Shown one piece after another: positions 10,921-25,787 of a stretch of DNA of 64,000 nt. Origin of the DNA: Wuchereria bancrofti (taxonomy: Eukaryota; Nematoda; Chromadorea; Rhabditida; Onchocercidae). Below the pieces are notes generated by a model. It was not told where the DNA came from, made no database searches, and saw only the letters and a list, made by a program, of their open reading frames with translations. The stretch is from the NCBI GenBank assembly GCA_005281725.1, contig SSBO01000006.1, positions 253,186 through 317,185 of the forward strand, read 5' to 3'. The translations under genes were made by a program, and so were the position numbers. Within the stretch, counting starts at the first letter, position 1, and each line of letters opens with the position of its first letter.

Positions 10921-12867
10921 AACAAAAATTAATACAGTTAAACAAACGAAAAGAGAGAAAATTGCTTAAATTATTCAACGTAATCACCCGTAAAGCAAGA
11001 TAATAAACAATGCTTAAAATCTAATAATCTAAAAATTAAAATAAAATTTTCTACTTCTTAGTCACCAATGACTAATTAAAAAATATTAAACTGATAAAAA
11101 CTACTAGCGTAAAATGATATCAATAATAATTTCACAAGTAAAAAATAATTTAAAAAAAGGAAAAACCCCTGATAATTTCAAAAAAAAAAAAGAATAATAA
11201 TAAGACAACCCCCCAATTCCTTGCTAAACCACATTTCACATTTTAATATAACCTATTTATTGGGCTGGAACCATCAAATACCCACAAGCCTACATAATGT
11301 GATAAATTTGAATTTTATGAATGAGTACCTCTGAATGTGAGAAAATGTGTTTAATGTAGTTGTTGGGAATTGGAGTCATTAGCCTAATTGTTAACGTTTA
11401 AAAAGTTTGTAACATTTCCTCGTTTTATTATTTTTCCCTCTTTCTCAATTTATATATTTTATAATTTTCATTAAATAAGTGAAAAATTTATTATTTTTTG
11501 ACTGCAACAAATTATTATTTAAATTATTCATTTAATTATTTGAATGCAAATAAAGCATAATTTCACCTACCAGTGTCATATTTTGGAAATGTTTACAAAT
11601 GAAACTTTTCCGAATTTTTTGATTAAAATATTATCAACAATTCTAATATTGTCAATAATAATCTGTACTATTCCTAAATGACAATATTCTACGATGGACT
11701 TCTCACTTTTTTTTTCTTTTCCTTACGATAGGACTATCATTATATTGGTTTTATTGAGATTAACATAGCTTAACATAATGAATTATTGATTTATTCCGAT
11801 GAATGAGTGCTTTTTCACGATTTCACTTCGAATTAATTGAGCTGCTTTTTCATTATCGCTTTAATGGAGAAGTTAGAATTTGAGATTACAAAAAAGCAAA
11901 AAAAATTTAACTATTTACATTTTACATTTGAGCTTTTTACACTGAAACAATTTCTAAATGATTTCATCACAGTCAAATTAGTCAAATTAGCAGGCATTGA
12001 AATAAGGCGCGAAACTTTTGTAAGTTACTGCGTTGGTCACTCAGCTGCTCATTCCATGAAGCAATCAGTTAGTTTAGCAGTTTTTTTCGGAGTAGCTTAT
12101 CATGTGAATCATTCATTTAGTTAATTTATGAATTAGTTATTGATTTGATTAAGCGAATAATTCATTTAGTTGGTTATTCAATCTTCTAATTGCAATATGT
12201 TAATTAAATATTAAGATAAAGTCTTGAAAATTAGCGGGATAGTTTTCAAAGTGATCCAGTCAGCGTGGTTCTTGATATGAATTACGGATGTTACAGTTAG
12301 AAGGTGTTTGCATTATTCTCATTCGTTGATTTATCTTGAAAAAATTTGCATAAATGAAGGAATGGATAGTATTTAAGAGAGAAATTAGACTGGCAGTCAG
12401 TTAGTTGTGACTGTTTGATATTCGTGCGGTTGTTTTATCTTTTTGCTGTCAGCTTACTATCAGTTGGTTGGTTATCGGTGTATTTTTTTTTTAAAACAGG
12501 GGTCTGTTTTTATGTTATTTTTGCCTTTATATTGTTGAAAGTTTATATAATTTGAGTAATTGATAATTATGGAATAAATGGATTTTCTTATGAATTTTTT
12601 TCACGAATTCTTGTCATTTATGAATAAAATATTGGTGGTAAGGAACAATTATTGGTGTAACGAAAATGGTAACGATAGTAACGAAAATGAATGACTACCA
12701 CTTTACATTTGATCATTTGACAATTTGCGAATGCTCTTTTTATAGCATAGTTCCTTTTTTCCAGAAGTTATCGTCTGGTTATCACTGTTAGCTAGCGGAT
12801 CAATTTTCGTGATAAAAAGGAGGGTTGACAGAGTATTTTAGTGAGTGATCAAAAGAAGTAGGCAACA
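10921..12867. promoter_or_regulatory. Divergent intergenic region, cchl-1 / beta-tubulin
   Basis: About 1.9 kb between two divergent genes, so it must hold both promoters. It is AT-rich with poly-A and poly-T runs. An acceptor-like GTATTTTAG near 12833-12841 precedes the tubulin ATG by about 27 nt and may be its trans-splice site. No TATA or factor site can be named with confidence, and the ORFs inside look like chance. Confidence 0.45.
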
Positions 12868-15420
<2,553 letters not shown>

Positions 15421-17821
15421 ATTGAATGGGAAATTCATGCAACTCTGTCATTAATTACCGCTGCCAGACTTATTAAAAAATTTTTTCTATTGATTTCTGA
15501 TTCTGCTCATTGGATCATTAATTTCAGCCGAATTAATGGGAAAATTGATTTTAGTTGTTTGAGGTTAGGATTTGTGCAAATTTTGTGAAAAATTCAGCAT
15601 TAAAATTAAGTGGAATTTATACTTATGATACCATTTATAGAAATGTCTTTTTGATTCGTGAATTTTAAGTGAATTTTATACCGGTGAGAAAGAAGAGTTG
15701 TGTTGGTTTTTTTTTTTTCTTCAATTTTATTCATCTCACACACAATGTTAATCCTGCCTGCAATTTTCCGGAATGGTTTTGTTTTCTTTCTGTAGAATGT
15801 AAGGTTTAATGTTAAGGATTCTCAAATTTGGAAACTCTGGGTTTGCCTCTGCAAGTATTCAATATTGTTTTCTCCTTTTTCTCCTCCTATTCTCTGTCCC
15901 TCTTCGAATCTACAACATATACCTAAATTTATTCAGATCATCCCAATATCATTTTTTTTTGATGAAATGAACGTAAACAATATAAGTACAAAGCTGCCCA
16001 GAGTTATGTTTGTGTTGTGTTTAATCGTTTTTTTTTCTTTTTTTATAAATCAATATTCATTTAGAGTACAAATTTTTTTTTAAGTGTTGTGTTTTGCATT
16101 TGTATCAAGTCGAAAGTTAGACGGAGGTACCAAGATGTTTCGCGAATAATACAGGAATTATACACAGTTGTCTAATGATATTGCTATTTTAGTCTTATTT
16201 TTAGGGTAATTGTACTTATCAATTATCTTACTGTTCATAGCAAAGAAAATGGTCTTATTCATGACTTTTTACTGATAGAGTAATTTGTTAACAATCATAT
16301 AGCAGTTAAAACACTGACAAGATTAGTATAGAATTTTTAGCCAAGTCTTTTAGGATGTTGGATATCACTGATAAAATAAGACATTTCGGAACTAAAGTTG
16401 GACTGTCAATCCGAATGTCAATCGCTAGTTAAACTGTGGTAGAGTGGAGGAAGTTTTTTTACTTGATTTGATAAGTGAATGAATGAAATTTCGTTATTTC
16501 GACGAAAGCAATATTTTTAATTAGGAAAGATTGTTTGAGATGAAAGATATGATGGGAATGAAGTTTACAAATTTCTTGAATCATTTTTTAATTATCTTAA
16601 AATACCAATGATGTTAAAATCTAGTGGTGACGTGATTTCCTAATAACTTTTTTCATTTAAAACAATTATTAATTCTTGTCACAACATTAACAGTAGTAAA
16701 GAGATAATGAAAGAAGGAATAAGTTAAGAACTTATTAATAAGATAATATAAAAGTAATCAAAAGTATTCGTTTACATCAAATCAGACACTAATTTCTATA
16801 AAATATCTATCCATATGAAATAAAATAAATTAAAAATTTAAATTGAAAATGATAACTTATGTATAAAAATTGAGCCAAAGGATAAAAAAACAAAAGGTGA
16901 ACAGCACGTAGGTAAACTTATCTTAATTTCAAGAAAAAAATGAAATCATAGATGGAATGCATCGATTCAATTAAGTGTGTAATGGAGTAAATTAATTGAT
17001 CGATTCCAATCGGATGCTTCATGAATATTATAAATTTATTGTATATATTTATAACTTTTGTACTATTTTAAATTCGATCGATTCCAATATAGAAATTATC
17101 TTGTTACAACTATCATTTATTTAATACAGTTTTTACTTTTCAAAAGTTTTTATATGTATTATATAGAAAACTTTTGAATATATTAATACTTTTGAAATAT
17201 TGCACGATAATATTTAAAGAATTAAAAAAATTTTGTCTTTCTTGTTATTTTATATTTAAAAATTTGCTATATATTTAAAAAATTTTTTCTGCAATATAAT
17301 ATATCAAAAATTTTCCTACAATTATCACTATACTAACACTGCTAGAAGATAATAGAATGATAACAATATGATGAATCATTTCTCTTTCTTCGTCCATGAA
17401 AAAAAAAAAAAAAAACAAAAATGAAGAAAGGAAACTCTTCAAGGGTAATTTTAACAAATTTATCCAAAAGAAATGTTAAATGAAAAAGAAAGAGAGAATA
17501 AATATAATTGGGTGAATTTTTTTTTTCTTTTTTCTTTTTTTTTTTTTTAGAATTTGATATTATAAATGAGAAATGAAAAGATGATATGATAGAGGACAGA
17601 TGTGATAGATTGTTAGTTACATTGATAAATTGATTAATCGATAGATAGAGGATACAAAAGTAAAATTGAAGAGATGGAAAAGATTAAAATTAGGAAATGC
17701 TGTAGAATTTTCGACCTTGTTTGAAAAACCGGATTTACAAACATGAAGAAATGAGATGAGATGAGATGAAATGAAATGAAATGAAATGAAATGAAATAAT
17801 CGACAATAACGCTATGACTGA
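15421..17821. other. Long non-coding spacer with pentanucleotide repeat
   Basis: About 2.4 kb between two plus-strand genes. Very AT-rich with several poly-T/poly-A runs (15709-15720, 17399-17415, 17518-17550). No exon-like block was recognised; ORFs at 15865 and 17275 are low-complexity. The 3' end must carry the promoter of the following gene. Confidence 0.5.
17748..17796. repeat. (GAAAT/GAGAT)n pentanucleotide repeat
   Basis: About nine tandem pentamers, GAGAT units followed by GAAAT units, 26 bp upstream of the predicted start of the cysteine-rich secreted protein, in what should be its promoter or 5' UTR. Confidence 0.9.
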
Positions 17822-20800
17822 ATGATAGTAATGTATCGGAACGAAATGATACTACTCTTATGTTTATTTCTATTCATCAAACAAGTTTATTCCGGCTTTA
17901 CTCCATGTAATGGTATGTTTAATTTGATTTATAACAAATTTTTGTTAAAATTTTATTTATCATTTGAACATATGCATTATCATTTCTTTTATTACACTTA
18001 TTCGTTTGAAATGAATGATAATATTTGATAAGAATGATTTATATGAAATATCAAAAAGTAGGATAATATATTAAGAATGAAAATATTAAAGAAAAAAAAA
18101 AAAAATTTTTTTTTTAGGAAAATCACCACTTGGTGGTACATGTGATTGGAATATTGATTGTGAAAATAAAGGATCAATATGTTTACGAGGACGTTGTAGA
18201 TGTCATCCACATTATGCTGAAATTGTAGATGAGAAAAGAGGTAATCCACGTTGTAAACGATGTAAGTATTAATGTTTCTCTTCCCTATTTTTTTTTTCTT
18301 TTTTTTGGTAATTAATCATTTTAATTTAATCATAATTAGTTAAATTTCATGCTTTTAATACAAAATATATAAACAATAGATATATGTGTAACATTATTTT
18401 TATTTCAAATTTTGAAGTGAAAAAAAAAAAAAAAGTGAAGTAAATAATTTTAGTACCAGCAAAAGTTGGCCAAATGTGTACCAGTAAATGTCGTGAGCCA
18501 TTATTTTGCCGTAGTGGACAATGTCAATGTGTTCAACGTGGTACAACAACATTAATTAATGGTCAATGCGTATCAAGTATGTATATACGTCACGTGAAAT
18601 TTACTGCATTCATACGTTTAAATTACTTCTTAATATGTAATAGATTGCTGTAAGTTATTACTTAGTAATGTCATCAGTTTTAATTTAATTAATTAATTAA
18701 TTAATTAATTAATTAATAGCTAATTAGTTTGCATACATTAATCTGATGTATATTATTTGATATGATGATCATTTGCAAAATGCATATAACAGTTACTTAT
18801 GTATTTTTGATGTAAACATATATATCATAACTGATAAGTTATATTTGATAAGTAATTTTTTTTAATATAAATAATATTTTTACCTTACATATTTTATATT
18901 TATTTCACGACTATTTTAATATTCCAAACATATATTCTCCTTTTTTTTTGACATAAAATGAAATGAATGAATTATTCGCATGTATAAAGCAGTTTATTCC
19001 TTAATATATGATAATTTGTATATGTTAAATTAAATTCTTTTTAAAAGATTTTCACTATATTCTCATTTAAATCACTCGAAAATTCCACTATTTGTACTAT
19101 GATCTTAAGAATGAAATTAAACATTCTTAATATAATATAGATTTCCTGTATGCTACCTTATTAGTCTAATTATAATTCTAATTAATTGATTATTGATTAT
19201 TACAACTATAATTATCAAATGTATATGGATATATTTTCTATGATTAAGTGAGTCGAGTGGGTGATCGTTGCACGCGACATTACGACTGTTCCGCACCTTT
19301 TTCGGCATGTTTGAATTCGCAATGTGTGTGCATTAGTGGTACCATACAGCAAGGCTCACAATGTATAGCAAAATCAGCTTGTCCACTTGGAGGTAATTTT
19401 CTTTTATTTTATAATTAATTAGTATATTTTATGGAATATTTCCATAATATGCAAATTACTTTTTCATAATATGCAAATTATTTCTTCATAATATGCAAAT
19501 TGCAGGTATTCCTGGTAATGCATGTATTCGTAAAGCAAATCAACATATGGTAGAAAATTTTGTCGATGGAGCTGATGATTGTCCACCTGGACAGGTAAAT
19601 GAAACTCACTTTCATGTGGCTATTTTCTTTTTTTTTTATGATTTAATTTTCAATTCTTTGTGTTAACTTAAGAGTATGATTATCGGATAAAATTAATCTC
19701 AGTATAATTACTATCAAATTGGACAAGAAAGGAAGATAATAGAATGTAATTATTTGATATAAACATTTTTAGATATGCATAACTATTGGTGAATCACCAA
19801 TGGGACATTGTTGTCCGAAAGTATGTCCACTTGGAACGTTACCAGAATTTAATTACTCTTGTGATCCTACCGCAAATATCCGTTGTCCATCTGATACACA
19901 TTTTTGCCATCGTATTTCAGGTACTTTTCTTTTATCTTATGTTATATTATCTTACTATCCTACATCAAATATTTAACTTACTTTATTGAATATTTGAAAA
20001 TCTTTTTAGATCATCCTTAATAACTATGTCATACATTTATCTTAATATATATATATATATATGTCTTCATCAATTAATGAAAAAATTTTTGTGGATTATA
20101 ATTTCACAAAAAGATAAAATAAAGCATAATTTATCCATCCATCAGTTTTACTTTAAATTTTAAAAACTTTAGAATAAAATGAAATTGACATGAATTGTTG
20201 GTTTTAGATGGTGGATTTTCTCAATCATTGTGCTGCCGTCGACCGTGTAATGCTATGGCACCAAAAGCATTGTATGTTAATGGTACATGCATGGCACGCG
20301 GACAACTTAACTCACAATGTACTGCAAATGAGCAATGTGGTGGTGGTGAAAGTATGATATGCAATAGAGTAAGTTTGCGCATGAATGAAAATTTGTTTGC
20401 AAAGAAAGAGAACCGAGAAAAGGAAGTTATCCTTTTGAGAAAAAAAAAAAAAAAAAAAAAACGGATATTCCATGAATTTATTAGTATCTAATGACATTTC
20501 CGTAAGAAATATTTTTGTTTAGGGACAATGTGAATGCTTAGCTGGATTTCATCCACTTGTGGATTCAGTAACGCATCCACTGCGCAATCCAAGTCAGACT
20601 TGTACACGAGACTGTGAGTCTGAGACACTTTCCAGAGATACAACCTGCCTAAAACCAGTAGCACTTGAAGCTCATTGTTTCATCCAAAAACAATGCCCGA
20701 TAAATTCCGGATGTTATAGGTAAGTTCTTTACAACTAAACTAAAATGCAGAATATTACAATTTCAAGTCAAAAATAGAAGGGAAAGGAAAAGGAAGGGTT

Positions 20801-21123
20801 TAATAAAAAGTGCATTTTTGGATGACCATGATATTTCTTCGAGTTTTAGGGGTCGATGTCAGTGTAAGTGTGGTTTTAAAAAGGAGAAACAACGATGTAT
20901 CGAGTTACCTCCATCACCAACGACAACAAGACAACCATCCGGTATAAATTAAAGTCGAGTTGTAATTCCTCTGATTTGAATGCATTTTTCCCAAACGATA
21001 TCTTAAAAGGTTCTATTTTCAGTGATACTTCCTGGTACTGTAATCGTACCTGGTGGCGATTTCTTAAGTCTCATTGGAAATTTCTTTGGTAGACCGGGAG
21101 CGCGAAATGTTATCGGCAGATAA
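17822..21123 (+). CDS. Secreted cysteine-rich EB-module-like protein, about 429 aa
   Basis: Ten exons splice in frame: 17822-17912, 18118-18261, 18454-18576, 19249-19392, 19506-19594, 19773-19920, 20208-20368, 20523-20719, 20850-20941, 21023-21123. It opens with a hydrophobic signal peptide (MILLLCLFLFIKQVYS, start at 17822 or the in-frame ATG at 17846), so it is secreted. The mature part is built of cysteine-rich segments with patterns such as GTCDWNIDCENKGSIC, RCRCHP, GQCQCVQRGT and CVCISGT, typical of nematode EB modules and related disulfide-rich extracellular repeats. A later stretch with GHCCPKVCPLG and SQSLCCRRPCN resembles double-Cys (WAP/lustrin-like) repeats. The C terminus is Cys-free, PTTTRQPS then Gly/Val-rich. 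No transmembrane segment follows, so an extracellular or cuticle role is likely. The exact function is unknown. Confidence 0.8.
18681..18718. repeat. (AATT)n microsatellite in intron
   Basis: About nine TTAA/AATT tetranucleotides inside the long intron 3 of the cysteine-rich gene. The same motif recurs at 54584-54614. Confidence 0.9.
19441..19500 (+). repeat. Three 22-bp repeats each holding ATGCAAAT, ending at a splice acceptor
   Basis: The intron before exon 5 of the cysteine-rich gene contains CATAATATGCAAATT three times. The octamer ATGCAAAT starts at 19449, 19471 and 19493. The last copy runs directly into the TTGCAG acceptor of the exon at 19506. Confidence 0.9.
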
Positions 21124-21724
21124 GGTAGGATGATTACACAATATATATTCCCAGTTTTACGTTAACGCTGTATTATGCTTTGTAAATTATTGTTGCAAAA
21201 TCTCCAAAACACCCCAAAAAATTACTGTTTGTAAATTAACCTTCACAAAATTTCTATTACGAAAACGGATGTAAAGATTAATTAAATTAGGAAAATTCTG
21301 CGTTAAGTACTCAAGAAATTACGAAGATGTAATGTGGACAGATATGTTCGTCCTGAGCTAGTGCCTTCTCTTCTGATCCATCTGCCTTCCCATAAACACG
21401 CATAAGACTTTCAATGAAAAGGAAAAATTGGAAAAGAAAAACTACTGAATGAATTTGAGCAACACTGCGCAGCACCACAAACAAATATCAAAGACTTCAC
21501 ATATTGAACAAAATTAAAATGGATTACTTTCCAGTCATTCGACATGCGTATATGTTGACAGCAAAGGCCGAAATAATTATACATAAAAGAGGAGACTCAT
21601 GACGCTAAACAACGTAAAACTATTTCGTTCCATTATCTAAGAATAACGTAAGTTAGAGTTTTAAAAAATACCAATAGAAGCACAAAAGATTGGATAGTTC
21701 ATTATTTCTTAATCGGCCTGAAGA
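21124..21724. other. Convergent 3' spacer, secreted protein / djr-1
   Basis: About 600 bp between the 3' ends of two convergent genes. No gene or repeat is seen; it should hold both poly(A) sites. Confidence 0.5.
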
Positions 21725-23148
21725 TTATTCCTTGACAATCATTGGAACGGTAACTTCCTTGACTTTTTCCGTCCCAACAAGTAACTCGATCAATTTTAAT
21801 GCAAACTCTAATGCAGTTCCTGGGCCACGGCTAGTCACTATATGATCTGTTGTAACCACACGATCTTCAGAATATTTGTATCCTGAAACTGAGCAAAAGA
21901 ATTTACTTGAAAAGTTTTCACTTAATAAAAACTCACTTAAAACTTTAGTTCTCCAGAAAAACAATAAAATCGAAAGAAAAAGGCCATTTCAGTGTAACTT
22001 TGGCTAAACACTACTAAATGCTACTGTATTTAAAAAAAAAGAAAAAAACTGCATACAAGAAACTTTTGAAAAATATATATGGTGAAAAAATGTAATCACA
22101 AGACTGTTTCCTACTGAATGAACCTACCTCCTTCCACAAGTTTTTGTTTAACACTTGGGTGCGATGTCAGCAATACCCCTGGGGCAATACCGTGACTTTT
22201 TAGGGCGATCGGTGCAGCACATATCGCAGCTATGTAACGACCACTTTCGTACTGAGTTCGAAGTATGGTACCCACTTCATCTGACTGAAACTAAGATTGT
22301 TTGCTTTTGTCAAGGTGTAACAAAAAAAGAAAACCAGTTCGAATAAAAGATGATAGTAAATAAAAATTTACTAATATAAAACAACTATGAAACAATGCAT
22401 TCTGACGTGGTCTACTGATTCCTGCTAAACGATAGAATGTGCAAAAAATTTCAGTGCAAGAAAAATTTTAAACTATTACGATCAGAGGGAAAGGAATATA
22501 TAAACGGGTTGCTCTCATTTGCTCAAATCGGCATGTAAAATACGTATAAAAATACCCAAGCTTCAAATTACAAAAGAATAATGTCGAAATTATGAATGAG
22601 AGAAAGTATAAAATAACGCAAACTTACTGCTGCAAGGGAATTCGCCCCTTGCATGCCACCTGGCAAAATCACAACATCAAATTTGTTATGTGCCACTTCG
22701 AATAAAGCTTTATCAGGCGTAATCATCACTTGCCTCGAACATTTCACTGTATTTTTACCCAGAAGACCGGCAATAGTAACCTATAAAATTCTATTCACAT
22801 CAACACGAAGAATTGAGTAACTTAGGTAAAATAAAGCTGAAAAGACTAAGGCAGTGATTGCTCTTGGTACGTACGACACCAAAAAGAAAAAACAGCATTT
22901 GACACAAACTAAACCTCAGTTTATCACATAAAACCACATTACTTACATCAGCTGTACCTCTAACGCGTAAAACTGAGTCGTATAATTATTGGTTACGTAA
23001 CGAAAAATCGAATTTAATTTCGATTAAAATAAATATGAATATCGCCTGAAACCTCAACTCCAGCTCGTCTCAAAACGTCAACCGGAATAACGGTTTCCAT
23101 TTCCTCGGCCCCCTCAGCAAGTATAACCATAGCAGTTTTTGATGCCAT
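21725..23148 (-). CDS. djr-1: DJ-1/PARK7 family protein, 187 aa
   Basis: Redox-sensing cytosolic/mitochondrial protein of the DJ-1/PfpI family, reported to act as a glyoxalase/deglycase and oxidative-stress protector. Four exons splice in frame: 23148-23053, 22780-22628, 22284-22128, 21882-21725. The length is close to human DJ-1 (189). Glu18 is present in EGAEEMETV, the nucleophilic Cys105 in [10 protein letters not shown] (human Cys106) and His125 in LTSHPSVK, so the active site is intact. The C-terminal half contains YKYSEDRVV and [15 protein letters not shown]. The start ATG lies 2 nt after a TTTAG acceptor, suggesting trans-splicing. It is convergent with the secreted cysteine-rich gene. 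Nothing indicates damage. Confidence 0.96.
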
Positions 23149-23150
23149 GC

Positions 23151-23156
23151 CTAAAT
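23151..23156 (-). promoter_or_regulatory. Probable trans-splice acceptor of djr-1
   Basis: On the minus strand TTTAG is followed by GC and then the start ATG of djr-1. The near-zero leader argues for spliced-leader addition. Confidence 0.5.
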
Positions 23157-25787
23157 AATTTATGGATATATATATAACTGCGCTAGGGATAATTCAGCAC
23201 TTCTTAAGCTGAGTGTTCTTTAGACAAATACAAAAAAAAGTTTTGAATTGCAAACTCTAAAGTCTCGAGACATTAATTTTCTCGAAATCTATAACTGGAT
23301 TAATAAAAATGATTGTTTTTATCGCTATACCGATTTAAATGCAGCACTAACAAAAATTATGCTATAGCTAACTTTTTATGTTCAACAATATAGAAACAAC
23401 AGTTATAAGTGAAATTCATATCAAAATAATGCTAAACAAAATATTAAGGCACCAGGAATTAAATAAAGTAATTGTAAAAGCACAAAAAGATTAACAATTA
23501 AAGGGAAAGATTCAAAAAAACAAAAAAAAAAAAAAAAAAACATATGTTACGTATAATAATGTAAACTTATTAATGATATTTCGTATATTACTCATTAACT
23601 TATTACAAAATTCATCTGCACGTGTAACTCAAATTTTAATTACATATGATACCTTACGTAACGTGTTAATTTCAGACACGTATAAATCGTAAACATGAAT
23701 GCCAAATAATTTCAGTAGTTGTTCTCTTTCGTTAACAGTTGGCATAATGTTTAGTAAATCTAATAAGATTCGCTTATTCTTTTTAGTAAAAAAAAGAATT
23801 TAATAATTCTTATCTGTTAATAATTATTTATCATTTCGAACGATTGTTCGCTATTATCCAAATTAAGAAATTATGTTTATCTTCTGATTTCTTGAAATAA
23901 TTACACTTCTAGATTTTTTTTTTTGCTCTCTTCCCAGAATTATCGAATGTCTGATTTGTGTACTAATCTTTTATTCAATTAATTACATGGAATTTTAGTA
24001 ACATTAAACAAGTGAAAATAAGTTCATTGGATAAAAATAATATGAATAATGTAAGGAAATGTTTAATGAACCTCCTGTGAATTGACTGATTTGTTCCCAT
24101 TTTTTTAGCATTCTTTTCCGAACAATCATCTCACAAATATTAGCTAACTGAGATTTATATATAGATAGCATTATTCCCTTCAGATATCTGCAAGTCGTTT
24201 TATCAGTTAACATATATTAAGAATAAATTATATATTATTGAACAGTAAACAAACATCTGATTAGAATGTTTGTTAATTGCATTGAAAAGCATCATCAAAT
24301 AGTGTCCAATCTTTTTGCCTCTTTCAATCTTATATCAACTATATTTTTAATTTTTATTCTTTCCGTCTGCTAATTCCTGCCAATAATACTAATTCAGCCA
24401 CATCTATAGATTTGCTATAAAAAAGACGAACCAACCCGACTTTTGCCATAATTCTGATAATATGTAAATCAGACTTTGCCATTTATCACTGTTAATATTA
24501 TATGGACCGTATTTAAAAATAACTCTTCCTTTCATTTAGCTTAATACTTGTTAAGGTAATACCTAACATACTGCTAGCTTTATCAGTGTTAATATATGGA
24601 AATTTTAAAAAATGGTCCGCGGTCAAACGTGTTTTTGAATTTTTATTAAATCATTACTAAAAATAATAAAAAACATCTTCCACTCTCTCTCTCTCTCTAC
24701 CTTATTATCATCTAATTACGATGTCATGCAATTCTCTTTGTTAGCTGAAAGCGTGATAATGCCTTACTAATGGAATATTAAGATAGAATTTATACTTATC
24801 TTCGTAAGAGTATTATACCATCCATAAGCAACAGTATTACACAAGAAACAACAACAGTAACATAGATATTGTAAAGAAGCAAAAATTGCAAGAAAATATA
24901 CCAGAATATATATGTAAAACAGAAATCCTATACAATTATTCTCATTCCAATGAACCATCAGTTGTTATTTTAACTCTAATTTTTTCCTGCGGAATTTATA
25001 TTGATCAAAACAATATACTTTTAACCGGTAATAAAACAAAATCACGCTATAATAATAGCAACGGAAGTCTATAACCGTATGATAATACCTTGTATTTGCA
25101 TTCAACGGAACAATTAAAGATAAAGATAAAGCAAAAAGTTTTTCAAAACATCGCAAGTAAAATACGTCGTAAATCTAGTGCTCACAATATTGCACGCATA
25201 ATACTATATAAAATATGATTTTAAATACGTAAGTGAAAAGAACAAAATGAATGAAACCCTGATAATACATTTAAATAATTAAATAAGCAACTTTTATCGC
25301 TCATCGGGTAATATCAATAAAACCAGCACGGGGGTATTACCAAGTAGGAATAAACTAGGAATGAAATCTGAAAAAAAAAAAAAAAAAAAACTCAAAGAAA
25401 AAAAAAGTAAACCGTTCTTCCAAGAATTTTTTAAAAAAACTGTCACTTTAACATAAAGTGTAGGTAATACTAGGAGCAACCGATCATACAGCAACTTTTA
25501 TCGCTCATCGGGTAATAGAGTTTTGATAAATCAGTGAAAATTTTACACCGATCGGATTCACTGTAAATGATTCTGCCGATGAATTTTGGCTAGATTCTAT
25601 AAATTATGAAGACAGTTCGATAGACCAATTGCAACGGCTTTCTTTTGATAAATTATTGATCAACACCATCAACATGTCACAAACTACATCGCGCGATATT
25701 AACCCGTATTAAATAAAGAACTAAGCATATTTACCTCGATGCGACTTATTTAGGAAAAGTATATATTGTTTTCGTCTTCTCATCTAT
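23157..25787. other. Gene-poor spacer, djr-1 / misc-1
   Basis: About 2.6 kb of AT-rich DNA with no exon pattern recognised. It contains a poly-A run near 23515-23540, a (CT)n tract near 24683-24699, and two 27-bp direct repeats near 25.3-25.5 kb. The ORFs in it (24004, 24767, 24965, 25294) are AT-biased or low-complexity and are not supported as genes. Confidence 0.5.
25287..25517. repeat. 27-bp direct repeats flanking a 177-bp segment
   Basis: The sequence starting GCAACTTTTATCGCTCATCG occurs at 25287-25313 and again, identically, at 25491-25517. Just inside are short inverted pieces (gtattacc near 25333, ggtaatac near 25463) and a poly-A run. Confidence 0.85.

Noticed and set aside
22949..22975. 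A 27-bp exon-like block in the first djr-1 intron (CTCAG acceptor, GTAAGT donor, encoding roughly LRVRGTAD in one frame)
   Set aside because: Joining exon 23148-23053 directly to 22780-22628 gives [14 protein letters not shown], exactly the DJ-1 family spacing. Including the block would insert residues absent from the family, and its phase does not fit.
24683..24699. (CT)n tract as a regulatory element
   Set aside because: Short simple-sequence repeat in an empty spacer, not near any start codon or splice site; nothing beyond low complexity.
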